Shown: positions 52,905-61,905 of the stretch, one piece after another
Position numbering within the stretch: the first letter of the stretch is position 1
Layout of the letters: each line of letters begins with the position of its first letter
Assembly (NCBI RefSeq): GCF_042676065.1
Contig: NZ_JBHTJO010000001.1
Coordinates: 558,001-622,000 of the forward strand
Direction of reading: 5' to 3'
DNA from: Methyloligella solikamskensis
Lineage (GTDB): Bacteria; Pseudomonadota; Alphaproteobacteria; Rhizobiales; Methyloligellaceae
Length of the DNA: 64,000 nucleotides
Translations under genes and position numbers: made by a program
Notes under the pieces: model-generated
What the model saw: only the letters and a program-made list of their open reading frames with translations
Told to the model about the DNA's origin: nothing
Databases searched by the model: none

Positions 52905-53483
52905 ATGGTCGTTCTCAACAAGATCTACACGCGCGGCGGCGACGACGGGACGACGGCGCTCGGCACCGGCGATCGTGTGAAAAAATACGATCTGCGGGTG
53001 GAGGCTTACGGCACGTCGGACGAGACCAACGCCGTGGTCGGGCTTGCCCGCATGCATACGTGCGAGGCGAACCCGGATCTCGATGGGATGCTGGCCCGGA
53101 TTCAGAACGATCTTCTGGATGTCGGGGCCGACCTTTGCTTCCCGGCGGAAACCAAGGACGAGCGCGGAAATCTGCGCATTTCCGCCGATCAGGTGGCCCG
53201 GCTTGAGGCTGAGATCGACAAGATGAACGGCGAGTTGGAGCCCCTGCGGTCCTTCGTGCTGCCGGGCGGGTCGCCTGCGGCGAGCTTCCTGCACCTGGCG
53301 CGCACGGTGTGCCGCCGGGCGGAGCGTCTGATGGTCGAGCTAGCCTCGAAACCGGACGAAGCGGTGAGCGAAGAGGTGATCCGCTATATGAATCGGTTAT
53401 CTGACTTCTTTTTTGTCGCGGCGCGCTATGCGAACAATAAGGGTGCCGACGACGTCTTATGGGTGCAGGGTCAAAATCGCTAG
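52905..53483 (+). CDS. Cob(I)alamin adenosyltransferase, PduO type
   Basis: 192 residues. Makes adenosylcobalamin from ATP and cob(I)alamin. N-terminal KIYTRGGDDGTTALGTG, EAYGTSDETNAVVGLAR and VLPGGSPAASFLHLART plus RRAERLMVEL and NRLSDFFFVAARYAN are the ATR-type motifs. It supplies the cofactor for the ethylmalonyl-CoA mutase encoded 7-9 kb away; this pathway link is inferred. Confidence 0.93.
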   Translation: MVVLNKIYTRGGDDGTTALGTGDRVKKYDLRVEAYGTSDETNAVVGLARMHTCEANPDLDGMLARIQNDLLDVGADLCFPAETKDERGNLRISADQVARLEAEIDKMNGELEPLRSFVLPGGSPAASFLHLARTVCRRAERLMVELASKPDEAVSEEVIRYMNRLSDFFFVAARYANNKGADDVLWVQGQNR

Positions 53484-53528
53484 CAGCGTAGTGCGGGGGA
53501 GAGGCTTAAAAGGCCTGAGTTTCAGACG

Positions 53529-54248
53529 GTGTTTGTTCCTCTCCACGATACCAATCCGCTGAAGTCGATCCGGCACCAATACGTCACCTTCACCATCATT
53601 GTGCTGAATGTCGGGATCTATCTCGTCTATCAGAGCGGGCTGGTCTTGCCGGCGAACGCGTATACGGGTATCGCGTTTGCCGTGGTGCCGGCGGAGCTGT
53701 TCTCCACGAGCCCCTGGATCGGGGACGCCTCGCTGGGGCCGCCGGGCGTCATCGCCATCCCCGAACGGCTGACGCTGGTCACCTACATGTTCATGCATGC
53801 CGGCTGGCTGCATCTTCTGGGCAACATGCTGTTCTTGTGGGTGTTCGGCGACAATGTCGAAGACTCGATGGGGCATCTACGTTTCATCATGTTCTACCTG
53901 ATCTGCGGTATTTCGGCCGGGCTCGTGCACTCGGTCATGAACCCGCATTCGGACGTGCCGCTGATCGGGGCGAGCGGCGCGGTGGCGGGCATCATCGCCG
54001 CCTATCTGATGCTCCATCCCAAGGTGAAGGTCTGGGTGTTGGCGCTCTGGCGCATCCCGATCAAGATCAACGCGGCCTGGGCCTTGGGATTTTGGATCGG
54101 GCTCCAGGTGCTCAACATCTTCATCGACAAGGATGGGGACGTCGCCTGGTGGGCCCATGCCGGGGGGCTGGCCACGGGGGCCCTTCTCATTCTATTTATG
54201 CGGCGGCCAGGGGTGCCGCTCTTCGACCGTACACGGGGTGGGGCATGA
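53529..54248 (+). CDS. Rhomboid-family intramembrane serine protease
   Basis: 239 residues starting with GTG 53529 (weak ribosome site). Catalytic Ser in GASGAVAGI and His in WWAHAGGL, with the structural HAGWLHLLGNMLFLWVFGD segment; about six membrane helices. Cleaves membrane proteins within the bilayer. It sits between the adenosyltransferase and etfB. Confidence 0.9.
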   Translation: MFVPLHDTNPLKSIRHQYVTFTIIVLNVGIYLVYQSGLVLPANAYTGIAFAVVPAELFSTSPWIGDASLGPPGVIAIPERLTLVTYMFMHAGWLHLLGNMLFLWVFGDNVEDSMGHLRFIMFYLICGISAGLVHSVMNPHSDVPLIGASGAVAGIIAAYLMLHPKVKVWVLALWRIPIKINAAWALGFWIGLQVLNIFIDKDGDVAWWAHAGGLATGALLILFMRRPGVPLFDRTRGGA

Positions 54249-54389
54249 GCGTCTGGGAGCACTTCACAGACCTTGGGTAGCATTGACTACGATAAGGCTC
54301 GGCAGTACGTTCCGGGGCCATTTCGCAACTGCGAAAAACTCCGGACTTGCGCGCGTTTTATTTGAGACCGGAAGAGGAATTCGAAGCGT

Positions 54390-55139
54390 ATGAAGATCCT
54401 TGTGCCCGTAAAGCGGGTCGTCGACTACAACGTCAAAATCCGAGTGAAATCCGATGGTAGCGGGGTCGATCTCGCCAATGTGAAAATGGCGATGAACCCG
54501 TTCGACGAGATTGCCGTCGAAGAAGCGCTGAAGATCAAGGAGCGCGGCGACGCCGAAGAGGTGATCGCCATTTCAATCGGTCCCGCCAAAGCTCAGGATA
54601 CGCTGCGTACCGCGCTCGCCATGGGCGCCGATCGTGCAATCCTGGTGAAAACCGAAGAGACGACGGAGCCGCTCGCGGTTGCCAAGATCCTCAAGAAGGT
54701 CGTCGAGGACGAAAGCCCCGATCTGGTGATCATGGGCAAGCAGGCGATCGACGACGATTGCAATCAGACCGGCCAGATGCTCGCCAGCCTGCTCGGCTGG
54801 GCTCAGGGCACCTTCGCCTCCAAGGTGGAGTTCGGCGACGGCAGTGTGAAGGTGACCCGCGAGATCGACGGCGGCCTGGAGACCCTGTCGCTGAAGATGC
54901 CGGCGGTGATCACCACGGACCTTCGCCTCAACGAGCCGCGCTACGCGTCGCTGCCCAACATTATGAAGGCGAAAAAGAAACCCATCGACGAGAAGACGCC
55001 CGACGATCTCGGCGTGGATGTCTCTCCGCATATCAAGACGCTCTCCGTCGCAGAGCCGCCCAAGCGTGAGGCGGGCGTGACGGTCGAGGACGTTGCGGAG
55101 CTGGTGGACAAGCTGAAGAACGAAGCGGGGGTGCTCTAA
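54390..55139 (+). CDS. etfB: Electron transfer flavoprotein beta subunit
   Basis: 249 residues. MKILVPVKRVVDYNVKIRVK start, the AMP-binding loop region with VIMGKQAIDDDCNQTGQM and a C-terminal partner-binding arm. It forms with EtfA the acceptor for Mcd and acyl-CoA dehydrogenases. One base separates it from etfA. Confidence 0.95.
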   Translation: MKILVPVKRVVDYNVKIRVKSDGSGVDLANVKMAMNPFDEIAVEEALKIKERGDAEEVIAISIGPAKAQDTLRTALAMGADRAILVKTEETTEPLAVAKILKKVVEDESPDLVIMGKQAIDDDCNQTGQMLASLLGWAQGTFASKVEFGDGSVKVTREIDGGLETLSLKMPAVITTDLRLNEPRYASLPNIMKAKKKPIDEKTPDDLGVDVSPHIKTLSVAEPPKREAGVTVEDVAELVDKLKNEAGVL

Positions 55140-55140
55140 G

Positions 55141-56085
55141 ATGGCGACTTTGCTGATTGCAGAACACGATAACGAAGAGCTGGCGCCCGCGACCGCGAAG
55201 GCGCTCTCCGCGGCGGTTGACTTCGAGGGCGACGTGGACATCCTGGTCGGTGGCAAGGGCGCCAAGGGCGTGGCCGAAGCCGCTGCGAAGCTCGAAGGCG
55301 TGCGCAAGGTGCTGCTGGCCGATGCCGATCACCTGGAGCATCACCTCGCCGAGGAGATGGCTGCGCTGATCCTGTCCATCGCCGACGATTACGATGTGGT
55401 GCTCGCGCCTGCGACGACCATGGGCAAGAACATCATGCCCCGGGTCGCGGCACAGCTCGACATCATGCAGATCTCCGACATCATCGAGGTGCAGTCCAAG
55501 GACACCTTCGTGCGGCCGATCTATGCGGGCAATGCGCTGGCCACGGTGCAGACCACGGACGACAAGATCGTCGCCACGGTCCGGACCACGGCCTTCAGCG
55601 CCAAGGAAGAGGGCGGTTCGGCCGAGGTCGAGGAGATCTCCGCGCCGGAGTCCGTCGGTCTGACCGAGTTCGTGAGCGCCGATCTGGCTGAGAGCGACCG
55701 CCCCGAGCTGACCTCCGCGCGGGTGGTGATCTCCGGCGGCCGCGGCATGGAATCGGGCGAAAACTTCGAGAAGCTGATCGCCCCCGTGGCCGATCGGCTG
55801 AACGCCGCGGTCGGCGCCAGCCGGGCGGCCGTCGATTCCGGCTTCATGCCGAACGACCATCAGGTCGGCCAGACCGGCAAGGTCGTTGCGCCGGAGCTCT
55901 ATATCGCCGTCGGCATCTCCGGCGCGATTCAGCATCTGGCGGGCATGAAGGACTCCAAGGTGATCGTGGCGATCAACAAGGATGGCGAAGCCCCGATCTT
56001 CCAGGTGGCCGATTACGGTTTGGTCGCCGATCTGTTCAATGCGCTGCCCGAGCTCGAAAGCGAGCTTGAGAAGGCCGGATATTAA
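55141..56085 (+). CDS. etfA: Electron transfer flavoprotein alpha subunit
   Basis: 314 residues. FAD-binding C-terminal part: SGGRGMESGENFEKL, GASRAAVDSGFMPND, QVGQTGKVVAPELYIAVGIS, IAINKD-type (VIVAINKDGEAPIFQVADYG). It passes electrons from FAD dehydrogenases to ETF:quinone oxidoreductase. Confidence 0.95.
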   Translation: MATLLIAEHDNEELAPATAKALSAAVDFEGDVDILVGGKGAKGVAEAAAKLEGVRKVLLADADHLEHHLAEEMAALILSIADDYDVVLAPATTMGKNIMPRVAAQLDIMQISDIIEVQSKDTFVRPIYAGNALATVQTTDDKIVATVRTTAFSAKEEGGSAEVEEISAPESVGLTEFVSADLAESDRPELTSARVVISGGRGMESGENFEKLIAPVADRLNAAVGASRAAVDSGFMPNDHQVGQTGKVVAPELYIAVGISGAIQHLAGMKDSKVIVAINKDGEAPIFQVADYGLVADLFNALPELESELEKAGY

Positions 56086-56105
56086 AAAGAGAAGCGATAA
56101 GCGCG

Positions 56106-57053
56106 ATGTCGACAGAGACCACAACGATGGGTGACGAGACTCCTGCGGCCGAGACGAAAGAACGTACGCAAGCCGACAAGCCGATCAAGCGGGTCGGTGT
56201 CATCGGTGCCGGCCAGATGGGGAACGGCATCGCCCATGCCGTTGCATTGGGCGGGTTCGACGTCGCGCTTAACGATCTGTCGAAAGAGAAATACGACGCG
56301 GCCATGGAGACGATCGAGAAGAACCTCGAGCGTCAGGTCGGCTCCGGCAAGATCACCGAGGAGGAAAAGGAGAAGGCGAAGGGACGTATCACGTTCGCCG
56401 AGTCCTATTCCGATTTTTCCGATGCCGATCTCGTCATTGAGGCGGCCACGGAAGAGGAGACGGTGAAGCGCAAGATCTTCGTGGCGCTTTGCCCGTACCT
56501 CAAGCCGGAGGCGATCGTATCGACCAATACGTCGTCGATCTCCATCACGCGGCTCGCCGCGGCCACGGACCGGCCGGAGCGTTTCATCGGGCTGCATTTC
56601 ATGAACCCGGTACCGGTGATGGAGCTGGTCGAGGTGATCCGCGGCATCGCGACGGAGGACGTGACCTTCGGCCGGGCCAAGGAATTCATCACCGGTCTCG
56701 GCAAGACCATCGCGGTCTCCGAAGACTTCCCGGCTTTCATGGTGAACCGCATCCTGCTGCCCATGATCAATGAGGCGGTCTACACGCTCTATGAGGGCGT
56801 GGGCTCCGTGGATGCCATCGACACGGCCATGCGGCTGGGTGCACACCATCCCATGGGCCCTCTGCAGCTCGCCGACTTCATCGGCCTCGATACCTGCCTG
56901 TCCATAATGCAGGTGCTCTACGAGGGGCTGGCGGATTCCAAATACCGCCCCTGTCCGCTGCTGGTGAAGTACGTGGAGGCAGGCTGGCTGGGCCGGAAGT
57001 CCAATCGCGGCTTCTACGATTATCGCGGCGACACGCCGATGCCGACTCGCTAA
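56106..57053 (+). CDS. hbd: 3-Hydroxybutyryl-CoA dehydrogenase
   Basis: NAD(P)-dependent interconversion of acetoacetyl-CoA and 3-hydroxybutyryl-CoA. 315 residues with an N-terminal tail of about 25 residues, then VGVIGAGQMGNGIAH, the ADLVIEAATEE stretch and HFMNPVPVMELVEVI with the active-site His and Glu. Twenty bases after etfA, so one transcript is likely. It links PHB metabolism and the ethylmalonyl-CoA pathway. Confidence 0.93.
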   Translation: MSTETTTMGDETPAAETKERTQADKPIKRVGVIGAGQMGNGIAHAVALGGFDVALNDLSKEKYDAAMETIEKNLERQVGSGKITEEEKEKAKGRITFAESYSDFSDADLVIEAATEEETVKRKIFVALCPYLKPEAIVSTNTSSISITRLAAATDRPERFIGLHFMNPVPVMELVEVIRGIATEDVTFGRAKEFITGLGKTIAVSEDFPAFMVNRILLPMINEAVYTLYEGVGSVDAIDTAMRLGAHHPMGPLQLADFIGLDTCLSIMQVLYEGLADSKYRPCPLLVKYVEAGWLGRKSNRGFYDYRGDTPMPTR

Positions 57054-57229
57054 AGCTGCCGCTCTCGCTCCCGCTACAAGCTGACATTCCCGGCATCTGA
57101 ACAAGATGGGTCTGCGGACGAGATGGGCTTGCACGCCGCAAGACATTTCGCCGCACCTGCCGACACCTTTCCCCCGAACCGGCGTTGAATGGAGAGCCGC
57201 CGCAACGGGAGAGAGGGGGCATTTTGCCG

Positions 57230-58006
57230 ATGCTCAACGGGAAGCTTTCTGCAAAATTTCTTGGAGGGGCCGTCATCGGGTTGACCTCCGTATCGCTGTT
57301 CGCCGGGGCGTATGCGCTGGCCGACGACGCAGGCTCGAAGGCCGAGACGCCCTTCACGGTCGAGATCACCGGCCATCAGTGGTGGTGGAGCGGCCGCTAT
57401 CTGAGCAACAGCGAATCCGACCGCACCTTCACCACGGCGAGCGAGTTTCATATCCCCGCCGGCAAGGAGGTCCGCTTTCAGATCCGCAGCGCCGACGTGA
57501 TGCACGGCTTCTGGGTCCCCAGGGTCACCGAGAGCGTGGACGCAGTTCCGGGACAGGTGACGGAGACCACCATCAAGGTCGACGAGCCCGGCGTCTATCA
57601 GGGGCAATGCGGCGTGTTCTGCGGTGCCCAGCACCAGAACATGAAGCTTTCGGTCGTCGTCGACGAGCCTGAAGATTTCGAGGCTTGGTACGACGACCAG
57701 CTCAAGGTGCCGGAGCCGCCCGAGGAGGGGACCGAGGCCGCCGAAGGCATGAAGATCTTCGCGGCCACCTGCAGCGGCTGTCATGCGGTGCGCGATACGG
57801 CTGCAGGCGGCGTCTACGGGCCCAATCTCAGCCATCTCATGACCCGCAGTACTCTCGGGTCCGGCATGCTGACCAACGACAGCGAGGGGCTGGCCAGATG
57901 GATCGACAATCCCCAGCAGATCAAGCCCGGCTGCCGGATGCCCGATCTGGGCCTCGACGAGCAGAAGATCGATAAGCTGGTGGCCTATATGGAGACCCTG
58001 GACTGA
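57230..58006 (+). CDS. Orphan CuA-cytochrome c protein (CoxB-like)
   Basis: 258 residues. Alternative starts exist (TTG 57185, 57224); ATG 57230 is chosen. One hydrophobic stretch (residues about 10-30) looks like a signal or anchor, whereas CoxB has two membrane segments. Then a cupredoxin CuA domain: aromatic GHQWWWSGRY (about 49-57), His92 in DVMHGFWVP and the CuA loop C127-x3-C131-x3-H135-x2-M138. A cytochrome c domain follows, CSGCH at 181-185 with a Met ligand in CRMPDLG. No coxA/coxC gene lies nearby. Function is probably electron transfer in the periplasm. Confidence 0.8.
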   Translation: MLNGKLSAKFLGGAVIGLTSVSLFAGAYALADDAGSKAETPFTVEITGHQWWWSGRYLSNSESDRTFTTASEFHIPAGKEVRFQIRSADVMHGFWVPRVTESVDAVPGQVTETTIKVDEPGVYQGQCGVFCGAQHQNMKLSVVVDEPEDFEAWYDDQLKVPEPPEEGTEAAEGMKIFAATCSGCHAVRDTAAGGVYGPNLSHLMTRSTLGSGMLTNDSEGLARWIDNPQQIKPGCRMPDLGLDEQKIDKLVAYMETLD

Positions 58007-58058
58007 GGGTTGGGCTCCGGGGCTTCTCAGGCTCAGACACCGGCTAGGTAAAAAGAAG

Positions 58059-58089
58059 GCCGGCGCCCTTCCGGGGCGCCGGCGCTTTT
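58059..58089. terminator. Bidirectional terminator between CuA gene and xoxG
   Basis: GCCGGCGCC and GGCGCCGGC with a TTCC-containing loop; GCTTTT follows on the + strand and CTTCTTTTTA on the minus strand. It separates two convergent transcripts. Confidence 0.85.
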
Positions 58090-58127
58090 GTGTCGGCTCC
58101 TGGCTTCGGAGCCAGTGCCCGAGGCGG

Positions 58128-58811
58128 CTACTGCGCTCCGCCGGGATCCTTGGCCTGACGGTCTTCGGTGCCGCCTGAATTCTTGCCGGAGTTATCAACG
58201 TCCTCGTCGCCTGAAGATTCTGCGTTCTCGCTGAGGGACTGCACATAGGCGGCCAGTTTATAGACCGTGTCGCCGGCCACCATCGAGCGGAAGGCTGGCA
58301 TGCCGTTGGGACGGCCTTCGCGGATGGAGCTGGCGATATTCTCCATGGAGCCGCCATAGATCCACACATCATCCATCAGGGGCGGGCCCATGCCGCCGCC
58401 GCCGTTGAAGTGGCAGCCGACGCAGTTGAAAGAATGGTAGAGCTGGCGGCCAATCTCGATCGCTTCGGGGTTGCCCTTCGCTTCCTTGGCGGCCTCACTC
58501 TGCTGGTCCACGGGCGGCTGGCCGCCGGCGCCAATGGGTACCAAAGAAATTTTCGGCGGGGCCTCGGGCTGATCAGAGGCGGCAGTCTCATCAGGATCGG
58601 GCGGCGGCGGCGCGCTCTGAGGCGTCTCCTTCTCGGCCACCTCGGAGGGGTCCTGGCTCGGCGTTTCGGCGGCGTCCTTCTCCGCCTGCACTGTTTCGGT
58701 GCTCGTGTTTTCGGCCTTCTCGGCGCTGTCGCCCTCATCGCCGCAGGCGCTGAGAGGCAAGCACAGAGCGAGTGCGAGAAGAGCTGGGGTCAAGGGTTTG
58801 TGGAGCTTCAT
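58128..58811 (-). CDS. xoxG: XoxG-like cytochrome c, lipoprotein
   Basis: 227 residues from ATG 58811 (GGGGAAGTG upstream), one base after the xoxJ stop. A lipoprotein signal ends LPLSAC (Cys23), then a very acidic, Pro/Thr-rich linker (about 24-110), then a single cytochrome c domain with CVGCH (130-134) and an axial Met in NGMPAF (171). A C-terminal Asp/Gly/Ser tail follows. As third gene of xoxFJG it is the likely electron acceptor of the dehydrogenase; the lipid anchor and long linker are unusual. Confidence 0.85.
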   Translation of the reverse strand: MKLHKPLTPALLALALCLPLSACGDEGDSAEKAENTSTETVQAEKDAAETPSQDPSEVAEKETPQSAPPPPDPDETAASDQPEAPPKISLVPIGAGGQPPVDQQSEAAKEAKGNPEAIEIGRQLYHSFNCVGCHFNGGGGMGPPLMDDVWIYGGSMENIASSIREGRPNGMPAFRSMVAGDTVYKLAAYVQSLSENAESSGDEDVDNSGKNSGGTEDRQAKDPGGAQ

Positions 58812-58812
58812 T

Positions 58813-59646
58813 TCACTTCCCCGAAGCTTGTGGTTTGTCGATACGCGGCACGCCATAGTCCGCAAGGACCGCATCAATTTCCTCGCTGCGCTCTCGAAGC
58901 GCCTGCGAGACTTCGCCATGCAGATCGAGGTCGGCATGGCGCGTGCCGATAGAAATCCCGTAGGCCATCTGAAGGACGGGCTGAGAGGGGTCGATGAGGA
59001 TCGGCGTCAGCTTGAGCGGGACGGGCTCGGCCTTCGCGTAGTACCCGGCGATCGGCCCCCAGACGATGGAGACGTCAACATCACCGTCGGCCACGGCATC
59101 GACGACCGGGGAGAGCGGGGTGTCGCTCTCCGGATCGCCATAGACCATGTAGCCCTCGATGTTATCGACGATGCCGCGGCGCCCGAGATCGTGGACCGGC
59201 GGCGTGTTGAGCCCATCTTCGCCAATGAGCTGAACGCCGATCTTGAGCTTCTTCAGGGCCGGGTCGTCGTAGGAGCTGATGGTCGGGTCGCCCTTGCGCT
59301 GCAGAAAGACATAGGACGACCGGTAGTAGGGGCGCGTGGTCTCCAGGGTTCGCATGGCTGAGGGCACGCCCATCACCACATCGCAATGGCCGGCCTTGAT
59401 GGTCTCGCGCAGGAAACCCCGCCGCTGGGGCATCCAGTAATATTCGAGCTTCGCGTTCATCTGGTCGGCGAGGATCTCGGCGATCTTGTTCTCGAAGCCC
59501 GAACCGTCCTTCTTTGAGTAGGGCAGGTTGTTGGGATCGGCGCAGACCCGAAGGGTCGTCGCCGCAGTGGCGGGTGCGGCCGCAAGCATGGCCACGGCCA
59601 CACCCGAAAACGCTGCCAGCGCGCTATTCCGGAAGGCGGAACGCAT
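58813..59646 (-). CDS. xoxJ: XoxJ/MxaJ-like periplasmic binding protein
   Basis: 277 residues, with a signal peptide and a type-2 solute-binding fold: LRVCADPNNLPYSKKDGSGFENK, DVVMGVPSAM, SYVFLQRKG. This is the quinoprotein-dehydrogenase-associated binding protein family, needed for active XoxF/MxaF though its ligand is unknown. It starts 23 bases inside the end of xoxF, so it is translationally coupled, and is followed by xoxG. Confidence 0.9.
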   Translation of the reverse strand: MRSAFRNSALAAFSGVAVAMLAAAPATAATTLRVCADPNNLPYSKKDGSGFENKIAEILADQMNAKLEYYWMPQRRGFLRETIKAGHCDVVMGVPSAMRTLETTRPYYRSSYVFLQRKGDPTISSYDDPALKKLKIGVQLIGEDGLNTPPVHDLGRRGIVDNIEGYMVYGDPESDTPLSPVVDAVADGDVDVSIVWGPIAGYYAKAEPVPLKLTPILIDPSQPVLQMAYGISIGTRHADLDLHGEVSQALRERSEEIDAVLADYGVPRIDKPQASGK

Positions 59647-61576
59647 AGAGGGTTCCTCCGGCTGTGGTGTAGTCGGGCAGGTCGGTCATGGCATTGACGA
59701 AGCCAAGCGCCGCCGATCCATCGCGCGGATCGAGATTGCCCGCCACGATGGCGCCGGACCAGCCGCCGACGCCGTCAACGACGGAGATGTATTGAGCGCC
59801 GTCGGGGCCCTTCCACGTGGTGGGCTGGCCGATGATCCCGGAGGAGGTCTTGAACTTCCAGAGCTCTTCGCCCGTGGTGGCGTTCAGGGCCTTAAACCAA
59901 CCATCCATCGTGCCGTAGAAAACGACGTTGCCGGCCGTCACCACGGTGCCGCTCCAGACGGGGAAGCGCTCGTTGAGGGTCCAGACGGCCTTCTCCTTCG
60001 TCAGATCCCACGCGGTGAACTCGCCGCGATGACCGCCGGGGCCGGCCTTCATGTAGACCTCGGCACCGAGATAGGGCGTTCCGGCGATGTAGCCGACATC
60101 CATCTCCTTCAGGTCCATGCAGAGATTCTGATGGGGGATGTAGAGCAGGCCGGTCTCAGGCGAATAAGCGCTGGGCTGCCAGTCCTTGGTGCCTGGGGCG
60201 GCGGGGCAAAGATCCTTCTTAGTCTTGCCGTCGCCCGCCGGCATCTTGTCCTCGGCCCATTGGATCTTACCGGTTTTTAGATCCACGCCCTTGGAGGTGG
60301 TGATGGCGCCGTAGGGCTTGGCGGAGAGCAGCTCGCCGTTGGTGCGATCCAGGATGTAGAGATAGCCGGTGCGGCCGGGATGGACGACGACCTTCCGCGG
60401 CTCGCCCTTCCACTCCATGTCGAGGATCATGTACTCGTTGACGCCGTCATAGTCGTTCCAGTCGTGGGGGCTGGTCTGGTAGTACCAGATGGCCTCACCG
60501 GTATCGGCGTCGCGGGCGAACACGCCAGCGGTGAAGAGGTTGTCGCCCGGGCGGATCGACGAATTCCACGGCCCCGGGTTGCCGATGCCCGTGTAGATCA
60601 TGTTCAGGTCCGGGTCGTAGGACATCCAGCCCCAGGCGCTGCCGCCGCCGGTCTTCCACATGCCCGACGGCCAGGTCTTCACGCCCAGATCCTCGCCCTT
60701 GTACTGGTCGTAGAAAGGCTTGAACTTCTCGCCGATCTTCACGTCCTCGTCGGGGCCCGTGCTGTTGGCGGTCCAGACGACCTCGCCGGTCTCGACATCG
60801 AGAGCCTTTACCCAGCCGCGCACGCCGAGCTCGCCGCCGGAGTTGCCGATCATGACCTTGTCGCCGGCCAGAAGCGGCGCCGAGGTTATGGTCTCGCCGC
60901 GCTCGATCTTGCCGAGTTTGGTGCGCCAGACCTCCTCGCCGGTCTTCGCATCCACGGCGACCGTGGTGACGTTCAATGTGTTGAAGATGATCTTGCCGTC
61001 GGTATAGACCGCACCGCGATTGACCACGTCGCAGCAGGCCACGCCCTGGGCGGCCAGGGGCTGGCTGGGCGTATAGGTCCATTTCAGCGGGGCGCCCTCC
61101 TTGGTCAGGTCGAGGGCGTAAAGATGGTTGGGATAAGCGGTGACGATGTAGAGCGTATCGTCGACAACGAGGGGGGCGGCTTCCTGGCCCCGGTTGACGC
61201 CAAGGGAGAAGGTGAAGGCCAGCTCCAGATCCTTCACGTTCTTCTCGTTGATCTCGTCGAGCTCGCTGAAACGGGTGAGCGCGGTGTTCTTGCCCGGCAT
61301 GGTCCATTCCGGGTCGCCTGCCGACTTGGCGGCGAACTCCGGCAGTTTCGGCTTGGCGCTGGTGTCGCTAGCTGCTGACTCTTCGCCGGCCGGGCTGGCT
61401 TTGTCGTCTGTGCCTGTTTCGGTTTTGTCGGGGGCAGGACTGGTTTGCGGGGCAGAGTCTTGTTCCGGCGGTGCGTCGGTCTCCTGTCCGTAAGACGCAG
61501 CAGGAAGGCCGAGCAGGAGGAGTGCCGCGCAGCTTAGTGCGGTCATGCTCGGGATACGCAAAGGAATATGTGGCAT
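59624..61576 (-). CDS. xoxF: Lanthanide-type PQQ methanol dehydrogenase (XoxF-like)
   Basis: 650 residues from ATG 61576 (61546 is an alternative). Signal peptide, then an unusual acidic Ser/Thr/Pro linker of about 50 residues, then the eight-bladed quinoprotein. Key residues: vicinal Cys181-Cys182 (VACCDV), Glu249 (GGELGVRG), Asn333 (GIGNPGPWN), catalytic Asp375 and the extra Asp377 in HDWNDYDGVNE. The second Asp marks lanthanide-dependent enzymes; MxaF has Ala there. The two residues before the catalytic Asp are W-N instead of the common E-W, so the clade is uncertain and other alcohols are possible substrates. Confidence 0.9.
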   Translation of the reverse strand: MPHIPLRIPSMTALSCAALLLLGLPAASYGQETDAPPEQDSAPQTSPAPDKTETGTDDKASPAGEESAASDTSAKPKLPEFAAKSAGDPEWTMPGKNTALTRFSELDEINEKNVKDLELAFTFSLGVNRGQEAAPLVVDDTLYIVTAYPNHLYALDLTKEGAPLKWTYTPSQPLAAQGVACCDVVNRGAVYTDGKIIFNTLNVTTVAVDAKTGEEVWRTKLGKIERGETITSAPLLAGDKVMIGNSGGELGVRGWVKALDVETGEVVWTANSTGPDEDVKIGEKFKPFYDQYKGEDLGVKTWPSGMWKTGGGSAWGWMSYDPDLNMIYTGIGNPGPWNSSIRPGDNLFTAGVFARDADTGEAIWYYQTSPHDWNDYDGVNEYMILDMEWKGEPRKVVVHPGRTGYLYILDRTNGELLSAKPYGAITTSKGVDLKTGKIQWAEDKMPAGDGKTKKDLCPAAPGTKDWQPSAYSPETGLLYIPHQNLCMDLKEMDVGYIAGTPYLGAEVYMKAGPGGHRGEFTAWDLTKEKAVWTLNERFPVWSGTVVTAGNVVFYGTMDGWFKALNATTGEELWKFKTSSGIIGQPTTWKGPDGAQYISVVDGVGGWSGAIVAGNLDPRDGSAALGFVNAMTDLPDYTTAGGTLYAFRLPE

Positions 61577-61905
61577 GGCTGGAAATCGCTTTATGGGCTT
61601 CTCTGTAAACAGGCCAACCCGACGCGTCCCACCGATGTTCCACCCTAAAGCTGCTCTATTCGGTCGCAGTCGGACAAAGTTCAAACGCGGATCTTGGATA
61701 GTCTTCCCCCGCGGTCACAAAATTGCCGCGGAACCGAGGAGGCTGCTGCCGCATTCCAAGCCACGCTTATTGCTCGTGTGTTGGAAGGTGAGAGTTGCTT
61801 TGGCGCGCCGAATGTCTCATTGACAGGCGTTGCCTTTAAAACCCAACTTTCACAGTCAACAATTCGTCCCCCAGTAGCGGGGCTGAAAAAAGGGAAGGAA
61901 ACGGT
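61577..61905. promoter_or_regulatory. Divergent region between xoxF and pseudoazurin gene
   Basis: About 330 bases without a gene. A possible xoxF promoter on the minus strand is TTGAAC (61679-61684) and AATAGA (61655-61660) with an 18-base gap; a consensus -35 TTGACA occurs on the + strand at 61820-61825, before pseudoazurin. Both are weak predictions. No clear regulator box seen. Confidence 0.4.
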
